Part shown: positions 33,508 through 43,556 of the stretch, piece after piece
How positions within the stretch are numbered: position 1 is the first letter of the stretch
How the letters are laid out: every line of letters starts with the position of its first letter
Assembly: GCA_026874595.1 (NCBI GenBank)
Contig: CM049321.1
Coordinates: forward strand, 46,555,797 to 46,619,796
DNA length: 64,000 nucleotides
Direction: 5' to 3'
From: Sipunculus nudus
Lineage: Eukaryota > Annelida > Sipuncula > Golfingiida > Sipunculidae
Translations under genes and position numbers: made by a program
The notes under the pieces: generated by a model
The model's input: only the letters and a program-made list of their open reading frames with translations
What the model was told of the DNA's origin: nothing
Database searches by the model: none

Positions 33508-34482
33508 TAAAATATTTATATATATATGCATATATAATAATAATTATAATATATATCTGATTATATATTTCTTTTCTATGTTACAAAAAGGGAGGCAGGC
33601 TTAAAGTATTACTAATACTGATAGTAATGCTGTTATAATACTACATTAATATTTACTATTAAACTAAACGTAGCCACACAAACTATTTGGACAGAAATCC
33701 CTGTGTGAAATTGTTTATGTCCGCACCGATCTGCTGGCAACTTGCACCCATATGCGCGTGACTCGGCCTTGGTGCCTTCGTTCACTGGTCAGAACTTGCA
33801 CAACGCACGTGTTGTTTCCTGTGTTTTTTTTCAGAGACTAGCTGGCTCTGTTTTCACAAACCATGTGTACCATTGATACAATGTTTCACGACATCGTTTG
33901 GGACGAGGCATGTTAAACCCCGAGAAACAAGTAACACAGTGTATCTGCTGCGTCTTACAAAGGAAGCGGCAGAAGTTGTCAGGACCGCATGTAGTTTGTT
34001 TTGGTAATGGTGACATTTCACCTTGGGCTCAAGGTCGGTCATCGCACATGCGCGCCTGTAATGCTGAAATGGTCTATTGAACCAGTGTCAACTGGTGTTT
34101 ATAACCCTGTGCCAGCGCGTCACTTTTCAGAGCCGGGCACGTTTAAACAAAATGTAACAGAATTTTAGCTGTCAGTCACTCGAGTCTGTGAGGCTATCGA
34201 TGAGGTCATCAAGTGCGTCTATTAGACTGTTCTTCTCTGTCCCTACTAAACTCGATGACATGCCTATGGTAAAAAGGTCAGTAAATGTTTTAAAATGATG
34301 ATCCAAGTTAAATTTTAGTTGCTACATGAACCATTAAACACATACTTATTGGTATTAAAATGATCTTATCTTATGTCTTGTTTTTAGCCAGTAAACAGAC
34401 AGGTAAAGAAAATGCAACGGATCCGTTGCATCTTTCGTGGCTTATATTGTAGAAACTCTCACTGTATGGCTATTGGACTCAA

Positions 34483-35242
34483 TATACTGTGGTTGGCTTG
34501 TTATTTGTGGTGGTTTCAAATTTGCAATAATTGCGGTAGGGGAAAAGCCGCAAAATTGAAACCACTCAGATATGAAACCTTGCTTTCATGGGAAAATAGT
34601 CCCTATAGTTGCCACCAGTTGACAATAATGAGCATTAGCGGAAAATAAATATAAACCAAATGACGATCATGTTGAACGCGGCAACGTATCCACGATCTTG
34701 TTTATTAAAAAAAAATGCTTAGTTATTACCAGCAGTTCTTCACGTCTGATTTTATTTATTAAACTACATTCGCGAGCCGTTTGTCTTGGTCGAATTGCTT
34801 GAACTCTCCCCACTTACGCTTTGTCGGCTGTCAGTGGATCTGATTATTCGCCGCTCAGAGTAACTGTGCTCTTTCTGCACATTCACACTTGCGGGTATCA
34901 AGTAGACCTTCCGTGCGTGGCCGCTTAAGGGATATGGCCACTTCCATAACCGACTTGTTATATCCATGGAACAATGTTAGAGAAGAGGGCCCTATTTATA
35001 TTGATATATAATGGCCAAGCTGTGAAACCAATGCCCCTTTGAAGCGGCATCGCCAGGTCTAGCACTGACAGTCTTTGTTGTTTAAGCAAAACAACTTTGT
35101 GTAAAAGAGAATTCATTCCAATTTTGGTGTTTATTTAAATACTGATATATGCCCAATCGCGAAAATGGAACCCCATGAAACAATGAAAAATTGCTTGAGT
35201 GTGAAAATTGAGCCCCGTAAATATAAAGCCAACCACAGTATA
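34483..35242. mobile_element. MITE with TA-type ends
   Basis: TATACTGTGGTTGGCTT at the left end is mirrored by AAGCCAACCACAGTATA at the right end; weaker inverted similarity continues inwards for some 30-40 bases. The ends sit in AT/TA context, consistent with a TA target as in Tc1/mariner-like elements. At 760 bp, with no transposase, it is non-autonomous. A short minus-strand open frame near 34764-34967 is not recognisable. Confidence 0.6.
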
Positions 35243-35314
35243 TGGCAGGGCCTCATAATATTGAATCCGAATAAATGGGGCTTATGGTAGACATAAATAA
35301 ATAAATAAATAAAA

Positions 35315-35315
<1 letters not shown>

Positions 35316-35367
<52 letters not shown>
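35316..35367. repeat. (TA)n microsatellite
   Basis: About 25 TA units following a TAAA run and followed by three TATG units, immediately left of the LTR element. Confidence 0.95.
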
Positions 35368-35379
<12 letters not shown>

Positions 35380-35443
35380 GCAAGGATGGGTTAATATTAT
35401 TTAAACTTATATTTAAGAAAATTACAAGTTATAGTAATAGTAC

Positions 35444-35778
35444 TGTAACGTTCAACCGAGTTCACAAACAGAAGAAAAGCACTGCTGGTTTTCTACTAGG
35501 TCTTTACTGGTCAAAAATCAAAGATACACTCCCGGGTGAGGACCCCACCCCTGCATACATGGATATATCACACATACACGCCCCCTAATCTCTCATGTCA
35601 GCAACAGGCCTGTTATCCTCTGGGTGACCCCTATGAGCCTGGGGACACCAGTACACACAAGCTGGTCACTGTCACCTCACAGCAGGGGTTCCCAGCTGCC
35701 TGCCGTAACCAATTAAGACCACTCAATTATCTACTGGTATACAGATTCCTCACTGCTATAAGATATAAAATCATTACA
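35444..35778 (-). repeat. 3' LTR of the Ty3/gypsy element
   Basis: 335 bp. Begins TGTAACGTTCAACCGAG and ends AAATCATTACA on the plus strand. Three mismatches to the other LTR are visible, at about positions 35597, 35694 and 35702. On the element strand a TATATCTTATAG-like sequence near the start of the LTR could be its TATA element. Confidence 0.95.
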
Positions 35779-35795
35779 CTGCTCCCCCCTTAAAA
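35779..35795 (-). other. Polypurine tract
   Basis: On the element strand TTTTAAGGGGGGAGCAG lies directly against the 3' LTR, the expected site and composition for the plus-strand primer of reverse transcription. Confidence 0.8.
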
Positions 35796-36135
35796 GAAAG
35801 AATGCGTCCTCGCATTCAAAGAAATGGAATTATAATTGAGATATAACAATGATATAACAGAGATTTGAATGAATATAAACTTAGGTACTTACAGTCACAT
35901 TCAAAGTTAATTGAGGGGAATTTACTAAACAACATTGCTGTGAACTCCAAGAGGTGACCACTGTAGTCTTACTAATATTTTACTCTTACAAAGTTGAACA
36001 CTTGGAAAATAAACATGACAAGTGGTTCTTGTAATATAACCATCCACCTGAAACTAGAATAACAACAACAAAAAATAATAATACAAGTAAATATTACGCT
36101 GATTACAATCTCAGTAAAACTGCGTAATAATAAAA

Positions 36136-37167
36136 TCAATTTTTTGCATCAGTCTGGAACCAATCGGGTTTGTTTTCACCTTGATATGGCTTTAGCCTGT
36201 CAACATGGACCACTTTAGGAGTGGCTTTTTGATTTTTCTTAATTCTGTACACCACATCACTGAGTTTATTTATAACGACATAAGGTCCATCCCATAAAAA
36301 CTGTAGTTTTGGCGTGAGTCCTTTCTTGTGCTGAGGGTTATACAGCCACACAGCATCACCTGTTTTGTAACACACAGAAGCCGCACGATGATCATAATTC
36401 TTTTTCTGTTTGTCCGACATGGATTTAATATTTTGCCGTGCAAATTCATGTATTTTTGACATTCCCTGTTGTAGTGAGTACACATACTCCGACAAATCAT
36501 TCACAGTTGGTTCTACAGGACTGCCCATTACCACATCAATGGGAAGTTTCGGATTTCTGCCCAGCATTAGCTGGCATGGTGTATGACCAGTGGTTTCATG
36601 AACAGAAGAGCGGTAGGCCATCATAAGCAAAGACAAGTGTTCATCCCAGTCCCTTTGATTTTGATTTACATATTTTGATAGCATGTCTTCTAAAGTTCTA
36701 TTAAACCATTCCACCATGCCATCAGATTGTGAGTGAAGGGCTGTGGTACGCGTCTTGTCAATATCAAGAAGCTGACACATCTCCTTAAACAATTTGGCTT
36801 CAAAATTCCTACCTTGATCGGAATGTAGCTGTGATGGCAATCCAAACCTCGAAAAGTACTGCTTAACCAACACATCAGCGACTGTTGAAGCTTCTTGATT
36901 TTTTAAAGGAAATGCTTCAGTCCACTTTGTAAAATAATCAGATACCACAAGGATAAACCTATTTCCTTGTGCACTTTCAGGGAGGGGTCCTAGGATATCA
37001 ATGGCGGTTCTTTCCATGGGAGCACCCACATTATATGTCTGCATTGGTGCCTTGCCTGACCGAGTTGCTTTCTTCCTTTTAGCACAAGTCTCACATTGCC
37101 TACACCACTTTTCCACATCTGTTCGCAGACCAACCCAGTGGTATCTGTCTCTGATCTTAGCTAATGT
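36136..37167 (-). CDS. Retrotransposon integrase segment of pol
   Basis: About 340 codons following an in-frame TAA. The zinc-binding HHCC region straddles that stop: the two histidines lie just before it (L-H-N-S, G-G-H-L-G) and the W-C-R-Q-C-E-T-C cysteines after it. The catalytic D,D,E triad is visible as T-A-I-D-I-L-G-P, H-S-D-Q-G-R-N-F and M-V-E-W-F-N-R-T-L; the last normally has Arg where Trp stands here. A C-terminal GPY/F-type module (W-D-G-P-Y-V-V and V-H-V-D-R-L-K-P-Y) is present. The enzyme would insert element cDNA into the host genome, but this copy lacks a continuous pol frame. Ends at a TGA at 36136-36138. Confidence 0.92.
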   Translation of the reverse strand, partial: TLAKIRDRYHWVGLRTDVEKWCRQCETCAKRKKATRSGKAPMQTYNVGAPMERTAIDILGPLPESAQGNRFILVVSDYFTKWTEAFPLKNQEASTVADVLVKQYFSRFGLPSQLHSDQGRNFEAKLFKEMCQLLDIDKTRTTALHSQSDGMVEWFNRTLEDMLSKYVNQNQRDWDEHLSLLMMAYRSSVHETTGHTPCQLMLGRNPKLPIDVVMGSPVEPTVNDLSEYVYSLQQGMSKIHEFARQNIKSMSDKQKKNYDHRAASVCYKTGDAVWLYNPQHKKGLTPKLQFLWDGPYVVINKLSDVVYRIKKNQKATPKVVHVDRLKPYQGENKPDWFQTDAKN

Positions 37168-39432
37168 TTAATTAACCCCCAGATGACCACCAGTGATTGA
37201 ATTATGAAGCTGCTTTAAAACAGTAGGCCTTAAATCCATTGGGACCACTAATTTGTATGTAAAGCTCTCACCAGACACAGACTCCCACTGCCAATATAAT
37301 ACACCATCCCTTATCACAAGCAGCTCCCACTGGGACCAGTATGACTTTAACTTAGGGCCAGCTGAGGACACCTCTGACCATGCTGGCCTCTCTGTGTTAG
37401 CCTCCTTCCAGGCAATCACTTCACACAGCTCACGGTCATTTAACTGGGCATCTCGTAGCTCTATGTTTGTCCATGTCTGGACCCACCGTTCATCATGACA
37501 GTGATCCCTGTTCTGGCTTCTTGTTAAGGCAGCACATTTATTTTCTCTATTATCACTGATCTTACATGTGGTAACTAATTGGCTTAGGGAGCTTTTCATG
37601 CATAGCCAGGTCAGTATGAAAAACTGTAGAATATTTGTGAATATTGCATACTTGCAAGTTGATGATGTAGGCTTTTGAACAACCCTTGCTTGTCGCACTG
37701 GCTCACTATTTCCTTTTTCTTCTTTTGTTTCAGCCCGCTCGCAGTGAACACAAAGATCTGTTTCACAGGGTCGGCGCGAAAGAGAATCTGCATTGTTGTG
37801 TCTAATTCCAGGTCGATAAGTTACCTCAAAATCATAAGTCCCGAGTATTTCTAACCATCTGGCCAACTGACCCTCAGGTTGCTTGAATCTCATTAGCCAC
37901 TGAAGCGAACCATGATCTGTGCGGATGTGAAATTTGTACCCGTATAGGTAATGGTGATGGTGACGCACTGCTTCTACTAAAGCAAGCAGCTCTCTGCGAG
38001 TTACACAATAGTTGCGCTCAGCTTTTGTTAAAGTTCTGCTGTAATAAGACACAACACGTTCCTCTCCATTTTGAATTTGTGATAACACAGCACCTATTCC
38101 ACATTTGCTTGCATCTGTATCCAGTATGAACTGTTTGCCCAATACTGGATACGCCAGAATTGGCGATTTTGTGAGAATTGACTTGAGTTTATCAAAAGCT
38201 TCTTGACATTCATTTGACCATCTGTATTTACATCCGCGTTCACTCAACCGATGTAATGGTGCTGCAATGGTTGCAAAGTTTTGCACAAAACGCCTGTAGT
38301 AGGAACATAAGCCCAGGAAACTACGAAGCTGGGTTACGTTTGATGGAACTGGCCAATCTCGGACCGCGGTTATTTTATTTGGGTCTGTTTCTAGTCCTTC
38401 CTCACCAACCACATGGCCCAGAAATGACACCCGCCTTCGAAACAATTTACATTTCTTAGGACTGAGTTTGAGGCCCGCTGCATGTAGTCTTTTGAACACA
38501 AGTTCAAGCCTTGCTATTGCATCAGTGAAGGTTTCCGCATGGACTATTATGTCATCCAGGTAAACCAAACACACATTCCATGATAAGCCTGCTAAATCCC
38601 TTTCCATTAATCGTTCAAAAGTTGCTGGGGCATTGGTCAAGCCGAATGGCATGACAGTAAATTGATAGAGCCCCCCATCACCAATAGTAAAAGCTGTTTT
38701 CTCACGATCATTCTCGTCCATTTCCACCTGCCAATATCCACTTTGAAGATCCAATGTAGAAAACCATTTTGATCCAGAGAAAGCATCTAAAGACATATCT
38801 ATTCGCGGAAGGGGATAAGCATCTTTCATGGTCACATCATTCAGTCGGCGATAATCAACACAGAACCTTACAGATCCATCACGCTTGGTCACCAAAACAA
38901 TGGGAGAGGCCCACGGACTCCTTGAAGGTTCTACAATTCCCTTTTTCAACATTTTGTCTAGTTCATTTGTCGCTTGTTCACGTTTATGTAAAGGCAGGCG
39001 TCTTGCTGGTTGTCTAATGGGTGGAGCTGAACCTGTGTTGATCTTGTGTTTTGTTAAGTTTGTTTGACCAAGTTCTTCAGAAGAGGCCACAAACACATCA
39101 CGGTATTGGAGGATAAGTTGTGTCACTTTATCTTTCTGATCACTAGATAAGCATTGTCCAGTTTCGGCTATCAGTTCTTCCAGATGGCCGGGGACAGATG
39201 AATGGTTACTTTCAAATTTGGTTGTCTGACAGTCACTTGTATTTGTTACACTTGTAACTGGTTCACAGAAAGCAGCAAAGGTATTAGTATAAATTGTCTT
39301 TGGTTCATTGGTCAAATTCATAACCCTCAATGGTATCACTTTATTGCCGGAATCCACAACAGCTTTAGCAAGAAGCAGGTTACACTTTTCTTGGAATCTG
39401 GGACAAGGTTCTATAATACATGTGGTTTGGAC
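37168..39432 (-). CDS. Retrotransposon reverse transcriptase and RNase H segment of pol
   Basis: About 750 open codons between two in-frame stops. RT motifs in order: V-D-Y-R-R-L, L-D-L-Q-S-G-Y-W-Q, P-F-G-L-T-N-A-P-A-T-F and the catalytic Y-L-D-D. Then L-G-H-V-V and the RNase H acidic residues in I-L-D-T-D-A-S, R-R-E-L-L-A-L and I-R-T-D-H-G-S-L. The C-terminal part leads into the integrase zinc-binding region. It copies element RNA to DNA and removes the RNA strand. The catalytic residues are intact. The frame is the same as the protease upstream and the integrase downstream, so each stop is a single nonsense change and not a frameshift. Confidence 0.94.
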   Translation of the reverse strand, partial: VQTTCIIEPCPRFQEKCNLLLAKAVVDSGNKVIPLRVMNLTNEPKTIYTNTFAAFCEPVTSVTNTSDCQTTKFESNHSSVPGHLEELIAETGQCLSSDQKDKVTQLILQYRDVFVASSEELGQTNLTKHKINTGSAPPIRQPARRLPLHKREQATNELDKMLKKGIVEPSRSPWASPIVLVTKRDGSVRFCVDYRRLNDVTMKDAYPLPRIDMSLDAFSGSKWFSTLDLQSGYWQVEMDENDREKTAFTIGDGGLYQFTVMPFGLTNAPATFERLMERDLAGLSWNVCLVYLDDIIVHAETFTDAIARLELVFKRLHAAGLKLSPKKCKLFRRRVSFLGHVVGEEGLETDPNKITAVRDWPVPSNVTQLRSFLGLCSYYRRFVQNFATIAAPLHRLSERGCKYRWSNECQEAFDKLKSILTKSPILAYPVLGKQFILDTDASKCGIGAVLSQIQNGEERVVSYYSRTLTKAERNYCVTRRELLALVEAVRHHHHYLYGYKFHIRTDHGSLQWLMRFKQPEGQLARWLEILGTYDFEVTYRPGIRHNNADSLSRRPCETDLCVHCERAETKEEKGNSEPVRQARVVQKPTSSTCKYAIFTNILQFFILTWLCMKSSLSQLVTTCKISDNRENKCAALTRSQNRDHCHDERWVQTWTNIELRDAQLNDRELCEVIAWKEANTERPAWSEVSSAGPKLKSYWSQWELLVIRDGVLYWQWESVSGESFTYKLVVPMDLRPTVLKQLHNSITGGHLGVN

Positions 39433-40035
39433 TCAGTTAGTCTCTTTACCATCAGTAATTTTCCCAGATAAAATCACCTCACTGTTTGGTGGAATAACAG
39501 TAGTTTCCGCGACAGACACTCGACACACCTCAGGAGCATTTGATGCAGTCCGTGATAGAGGTAAAATTTCACCATTGACCAATAGCTGATTTTCCCTGAA
39601 AGAAAGGTCACAAAATGGCTGTGATAGAAAATCCAGACCTAATATCACCTCATTTTGTATATCCGCCACCCAAAATCTTTGTTTCAGTGTTTGTTTACCC
39701 ATGGAAAAATTGAAGCAGCCATGACCCAAAAATGGAGAAGTCTGTCCAGTTGCAGAGATAAGGTGACTATTCACAGCTGTGAGTTCAGGTCTTGTTTGTT
39801 CACTGATGTTTTGATATACATCGGATCTTATTATGCTAATATTGGCACCTGTATCAATCAAGAAAGAGACCGGAATTTCTTCAATGTTGCCACTGATAAA
39901 TAGCCCATCACCTATAGAGTCCAGGGTACTGGTTTTAGCATGGGGTGCCGTAGGCCTAAATTCGGGCAATACAGAATTTATTGCCTCCTGTCCTGCCAAG
40001 TTTCGGCCTGTGAACTTGACATTTGGTCGTTTCCC
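39433..40035 (-). CDS. Retroviral-type aspartic protease segment of pol
   Basis: The pol frame is open from the slippery site at 40035 to a TGA at 39433-39435. The active-site motif F-L-I-D-T-G-A-N-I and the later I-L-G-L-D-F-L flap/C-terminal motif are clear. It lies in the -1 frame relative to gag and overlaps gag's end by about 57 bases, so expression is expected through -1 ribosomal frameshifting. It would cut the Gag and Gag-Pol precursors. The TGA separates it from RT. Confidence 0.9.
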   Translation of the reverse strand, partial: GKRPNVKFTGRNLAGQEAINSVLPEFRPTAPHAKTSTLDSIGDGLFISGNIEEIPVSFLIDTGANISIIRSDVYQNISEQTRPELTAVNSHLISATGQTSPFLGHGCFNFSMGKQTLKQRFWVADIQNEVILGLDFLSQPFCDLSFRENQLLVNGEILPLSRTASNAPEVCRVSVAETTVIPPNSEVILSGKITDGKETN

Positions 40036-40999
40036 TGCTGCACTTGTCTGTTATCTGTTCTCTGTCTTTGGTTATGGGGACAATTACGACGAATGTGGCC
40101 AACTACACCACATTCCCAACAGGCGACATTCCTATTTGGACTGTCTCTGATTCTCATATTTCTCAGTTCTTCTTGTAGTACTTGCCTTATGGTGTCTTTA
40201 AGATGTGGGGTGTGTGCTGTACTTACTTGAGGATGTGCTGCCCTTATTTGTCTCCCACCTTGACTTGCTGCTTGCTGGAAAGCCTCCAACTCCATTGCGA
40301 TTTTTAAAGTTTCCTCAATTGAAGTGGGGCGAGATTGTTTAATTTTCCAGCGTGTATCCCTGTCAGGTATGGCATCCACAAATGGTCACATGCCAGCGTG
40401 TCCCGAAGTTTTCGTAGGCTTTCGTCCCGTCTCCTGAGAAGAGTTTTCAACTGCGCACGGAAGAGTTCAGCCTGCTGATCTACTCCATACCTTGAACGCA
40501 TGGCTGTCACAAGGCAATCATAATTACGCTGTCCAGGCTGATCTAAGTCTGCTAAAACTCCACGAGCTGGACCTGCTAGGCTTGCAGCTAAATGCATAGC
40601 TTTTTCTTCTGTTTTCCAGGCATTTAAGTCTGATATGATACCAAACTGTGTTTCGTAGTCCTCCCATGGGCTACTCCCATCATAAAGGGGTGGTCTTACT
40701 GTAGTTTTAACCATAGGTGTTGTCCGAACTACAACAGGATGTTTTGTATCAGTATCGTCCAGACCTTCTGATTTACTACCACCTTGTTGTTTTTCTAGGT
40801 GTAGGAGTGCATCATGTTTCTCCGACATCTTCCTGGCTACATGATCTACTTTCAGCCACATGTTTTCCAGTTGTTCCCCCACCTTATTACAGAGTCTTTC
40901 TTCCAGTCTATCAAACCAGTCCCCTGACACTTGGGGCGATGGTTTCACTTCATTTGTGTCAACAGTCTGCTTAAACACAACTTCTTCATCACTAGACAT
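39978..40999 (-). pseudogene. Retrotransposon gag with an internal frameshift
   Basis: The ATG at 40999 lies 36 bases inside the 5' LTR. The first part (to about 40380) covers an acidic N-terminus with a helical region and a capsid-like segment (P-P-L-Y-D-G-S-S-P-W-E-D-Y, A-A-S-L-A-G-P-A-R). At the T-run at 40380-40382 one base appears to be missing. The capsid-like continuation (V-D-A-I-P-D-R-D-T-R-W, then A-M-E-L-E-A-F) is in the next frame and runs to a TAA at 39978. A single CCHC zinc knuckle, C-W-E-C-G-V-V-G-H-I-R-R-N-C, sits near the C-terminus (nucleocapsid). The break falls in the middle of Gag, so it is more likely a mutation or base-call error than a regulated event. Confidence 0.88.
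40029..40035 (-). promoter_or_regulatory. Predicted -1 ribosomal frameshift site GGGAAAC
   Basis: On the element strand the heptamer G-GGA-AAC is in the gag frame exactly as X XXY YYZ requires: the GGA codon starts at 40034, a multiple of three from the downstream gag frame. From here the -1 frame is open through protease, while gag ends 57 bases later. The same heptamer is a known gag-pro slip site in some retroviruses (recalled). I have not established a downstream pseudoknot. Confidence 0.7.
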
Positions 41000-41017
41000 G
41001 TTTTCTGGGTAATATAT

Positions 41018-41033
41018 CCCACCGCTGCCACCA
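41018..41033 (-). other. Primer-binding site
   Basis: One base inside the 5' LTR the element strand reads TGGTGGCAGCGGTGGG. The leading TGG is complementary to the CCA end of a tRNA, as expected for a minus-strand primer site. Which tRNA is used needs a comparison with host tRNA 3' ends. Confidence 0.7.
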
Positions 41034-41034
41034 A

Positions 41035-41369
41035 TGTAACGTTCAACCGAGTTCACAAACAGAAGAAAAGCACTGCTGGTTTTCTACTAGGTCTTTACTG
41101 GTCAAAAATCAAAGATACACTCCCGGGTGAGGACCCCACCCCTGCATACATGGATATATCACACATACACGCCCCCTAATCTATCATGTCAGCAACAGGC
41201 CTGTTATCCTCTGGGTGACCCCTATGAGCCTGGGGACACCAGTACACACAAGCTGGTCACTGTCACCTCACAGCAGGGGTTCCCAACTGCCTGTCGTAAC
41301 CAATTAAGACCACTCAATTATCTACTGGTATACAGATTCCTCACTGCTATAAGATATAAAATCATTACA
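41035..41369 (-). repeat. 5' LTR of the Ty3/gypsy element
   Basis: 335 bp, same length as the other LTR, with three visible mismatches. Followed on the plus strand by GTAC, the target duplication. Confidence 0.95.
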
Positions 41370-41597
41370 GTACTATACTACTTTCATATATTTGTGCTTC
41401 TTGAATTATGATTATTCTATCATTATAATAAATTTTTCTTTTAAAACTGTGCTTTACATGAAGTTTTTTAATGTAATAGTAATAGTAACAGAAGAAAAAC
41501 GCATTATAATAGTAATGATAATAGTAAAAGATGGATTAAGAAGTAAATGTAATAGTAATAGAACCATTGTATTAGGACCCAACCCTGATATGTATAT

Positions 41598-43499
41598 ATA
41601 TACCGTAATTGTTCGTGTACAGGACGACAAATTTTATCCTAAAAATATTTGGCAAAGAAGGGGTGCCGACTTATACACGGGTACAAGTTTTTCAGCGTCC
41701 TCAGGGCTGCAAAGGATAATTTACGGCAATCAGCATTATTACGTCGGTCGAACTGGACGGCGTGAATATCGGGCTCATGTCCGTATGGTGGTAATGTACA
41801 CTCAATAAAGAACATTACAGTGCTTTGTTTTTGTTTAAATTTATCGTTTATACATCAGATTTACATGTGGACATAGTTAAATAATTGATAAGAAAAGGTT
41901 TGCCCTTGCCGCATTGACACAGGAATTTTAACGAATTCAATATATGACAGCCCTTCTGACAGTAGAGCAAGTGATTTCCCGCGATAGCGGACAGAATCGC
42001 AGAACTGACAGACTGAAACGGAATTCCCAATCCTGAAAATATATAAGTTTTAAAGTATATTTTGCCAAAAATATCTTGGCAATTCACTTTAAACAGGTAC
42101 GCAGTGATATAATTGTCGATGCCGCTTTCAGCTTGCGGGGTTTACTCATGTACTCAAGATCTGAGAGTACAGCGCTTGCACAAGGGATGCTGGTAACTTG
42201 CTAATGCCATCAAGTAGCACGTAATATGCATATTATTACAAGGATGATTTTTTCATATGGTGCCGTATTTACCTCGTAAAATGTTCACAAGTCCAGTGAA
42301 TGCAGACGCTGTCAGCTGGCTTGCACACTGACATACAGAGAGACTCGCACGTGGCACTTCGATTTCAAGACAACCAGTAGTGGGTTATAATTATAAATAT
42401 GAAGCGGCCTTTCTCAGGTGACCCGAAATTCAATGTTTGTCAAGCTTGTATTATTGGACTACGTCAAGAAATGAATGTATTATAACGGGTCAACAATGTT
42501 CAAGAAAGGGACAGAGTTTCCGCAGGATATAAATATGACAAATTACCTCACAATTTTATAACGAAACCCCGGATTTGGTGCGTATATCCTATTAAATAGT
42601 AACCGAATTGAAACCCTGGTTTCTACAAAGTAGCATTGAACTTGCACACAGTTAAATGTCGTAAAATAACGTAGTTCACGAAAGTCCTACTGGGTCATTA
42701 CCTAATTACGTTTTTCCTTCTTCAATGGTGCAGCAGAATAAATTCGAACCTGACCGACGTCGTTTACGCAAACGTGACATATTTTGTGGGAAAATTTTGT
42801 GACTGTGACATGGTTGTGGACAAGCCAGGAAAATGTAATTTTCGATAGTTTAAGATTAACACGGAATAATAAATGAGGAAGCCTAGTTAAGTAGAGCATC
42901 ATGGAAGCCTTGGTTTTGTACGCTGTCACTTATCTACCTTAAGCCACTTATGGATGGGGACGCTGATATGCAGTGGGTGTTTGGGGTGATCTCCCTCAAA
43001 TTATGCAGAAGACTGACATTTCTTTGAAATAAATTTATCTTTTTTTTTTTTAAGAGGAAGGTGTCAATGCCCTGTAATGCACATTCTCTTGACATGTTAA
43101 TTCTTAGTGGGTGCCATCTCCTGGATAATAATTTATTAACCAAATTTGGGCCCTAAAATTGACCCTTTGATGTCTCTTATGATATAAATTTGAATTGTTG
43201 TATGATACTCTTTCATATACATATTCTTTGATATGTTTAATTCCCTTTTGGTCTGCTCGATACCTTTCTATATTACTTTCCTGTTTTCACTTGTAGCATC
43301 ATAAAAAATATACCACTGACCATTTTAAGAATCAAAAATTATAAAATCCCATTTCCATCCTCACTGTTAAAGTGATAATTATGCTGACAAAGTGATCATT
43401 AGTTGCTGGCAGCTCCAACTTAAGATGCTGAAAAATAATTTGAACCAAAATTTGAGGTTCAACATTGGGGGGGGGGGTCGTCTTATACTCACATAAATA

Positions 43500-43505
<6 letters not shown>
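41598..43505. mobile_element. Candidate non-autonomous DNA element with diverged inverted ends
   Basis: The left end ACCGTAATTGTTCGTGTACA followed by GGACGAC resembles the reverse complement of the right end (ATCGTATTTATGTGAGTATA followed by AGACGAC). Both abut TA-rich sequence, and the right end runs straight into a (TA)n tract at 43502-43550. A C/G run follows inside each arm. The 1.9-kb interior has only short open frames and no recognisable transposase. Ends are imperfect, so confidence is moderate. Confidence 0.45.

Positions 43506-43550
<45 letters not shown>
43502..43550. repeat. (TA)n microsatellite
   Basis: About 24 TA units sitting exactly between two inverted-repeat elements (41598-43505 and 43554-45116). 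Confidence 0.95.

Positions 43551-43553
<3 letters not shown>

Positions 43554-43556
<3 letters not shown>

Larger units (their letters stand above)
31247..34076. mobile_element. Putative non-autonomous DNA element, about 2.8 kb
   Basis: The left end TAGACCATTTCAGCAT and the right end ATGCTGAAATGGTCTA are perfect inverted repeats. Similarity continues imperfectly for about 85 bases inwards (including CACCATTACCAAAAC against GTTTTGGTAATGGTG). The interior is very AT-rich with several TA microsatellites and no transposase. It abuts the MITE at 30753-31238 with only eight bases between. No certain target duplication. It may be a composite of older pieces. Confidence 0.55.
35444..41369 (-). mobile_element. 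Ty3/gypsy LTR retrotransposon, structurally complete but disabled
   Basis: A 5926-bp element with 335-bp LTRs (35444-35778 and 41035-41369), TG...CA ends and a 4-bp target duplication GTAC (35440-35443 and 41370-41373). Reading on the minus strand: LTR, primer-binding site, gag, protease, reverse transcriptase/RNase H, integrase, polypurine tract, LTR. The order RT-RNaseH-IN and a GPY/F-type integrase C-terminus identify Ty3/gypsy (Metaviridae-like). I see no envelope gene. Lesions: a frameshift in gag near 40380, a TGA between protease and RT (39433-39435) and a TAA between RNase H and integrase (37168-37170). The LTRs differ at only three positions, so insertion was recent. Confidence 0.95.

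Noticed and set aside
39433-39435. Programmed TGA readthrough between protease and RT
   Set aside because: The stop is followed by GTC and not by a known leaky context, and a second stop (TAA) separates RT from integrase. Plain nonsense mutations are simpler.
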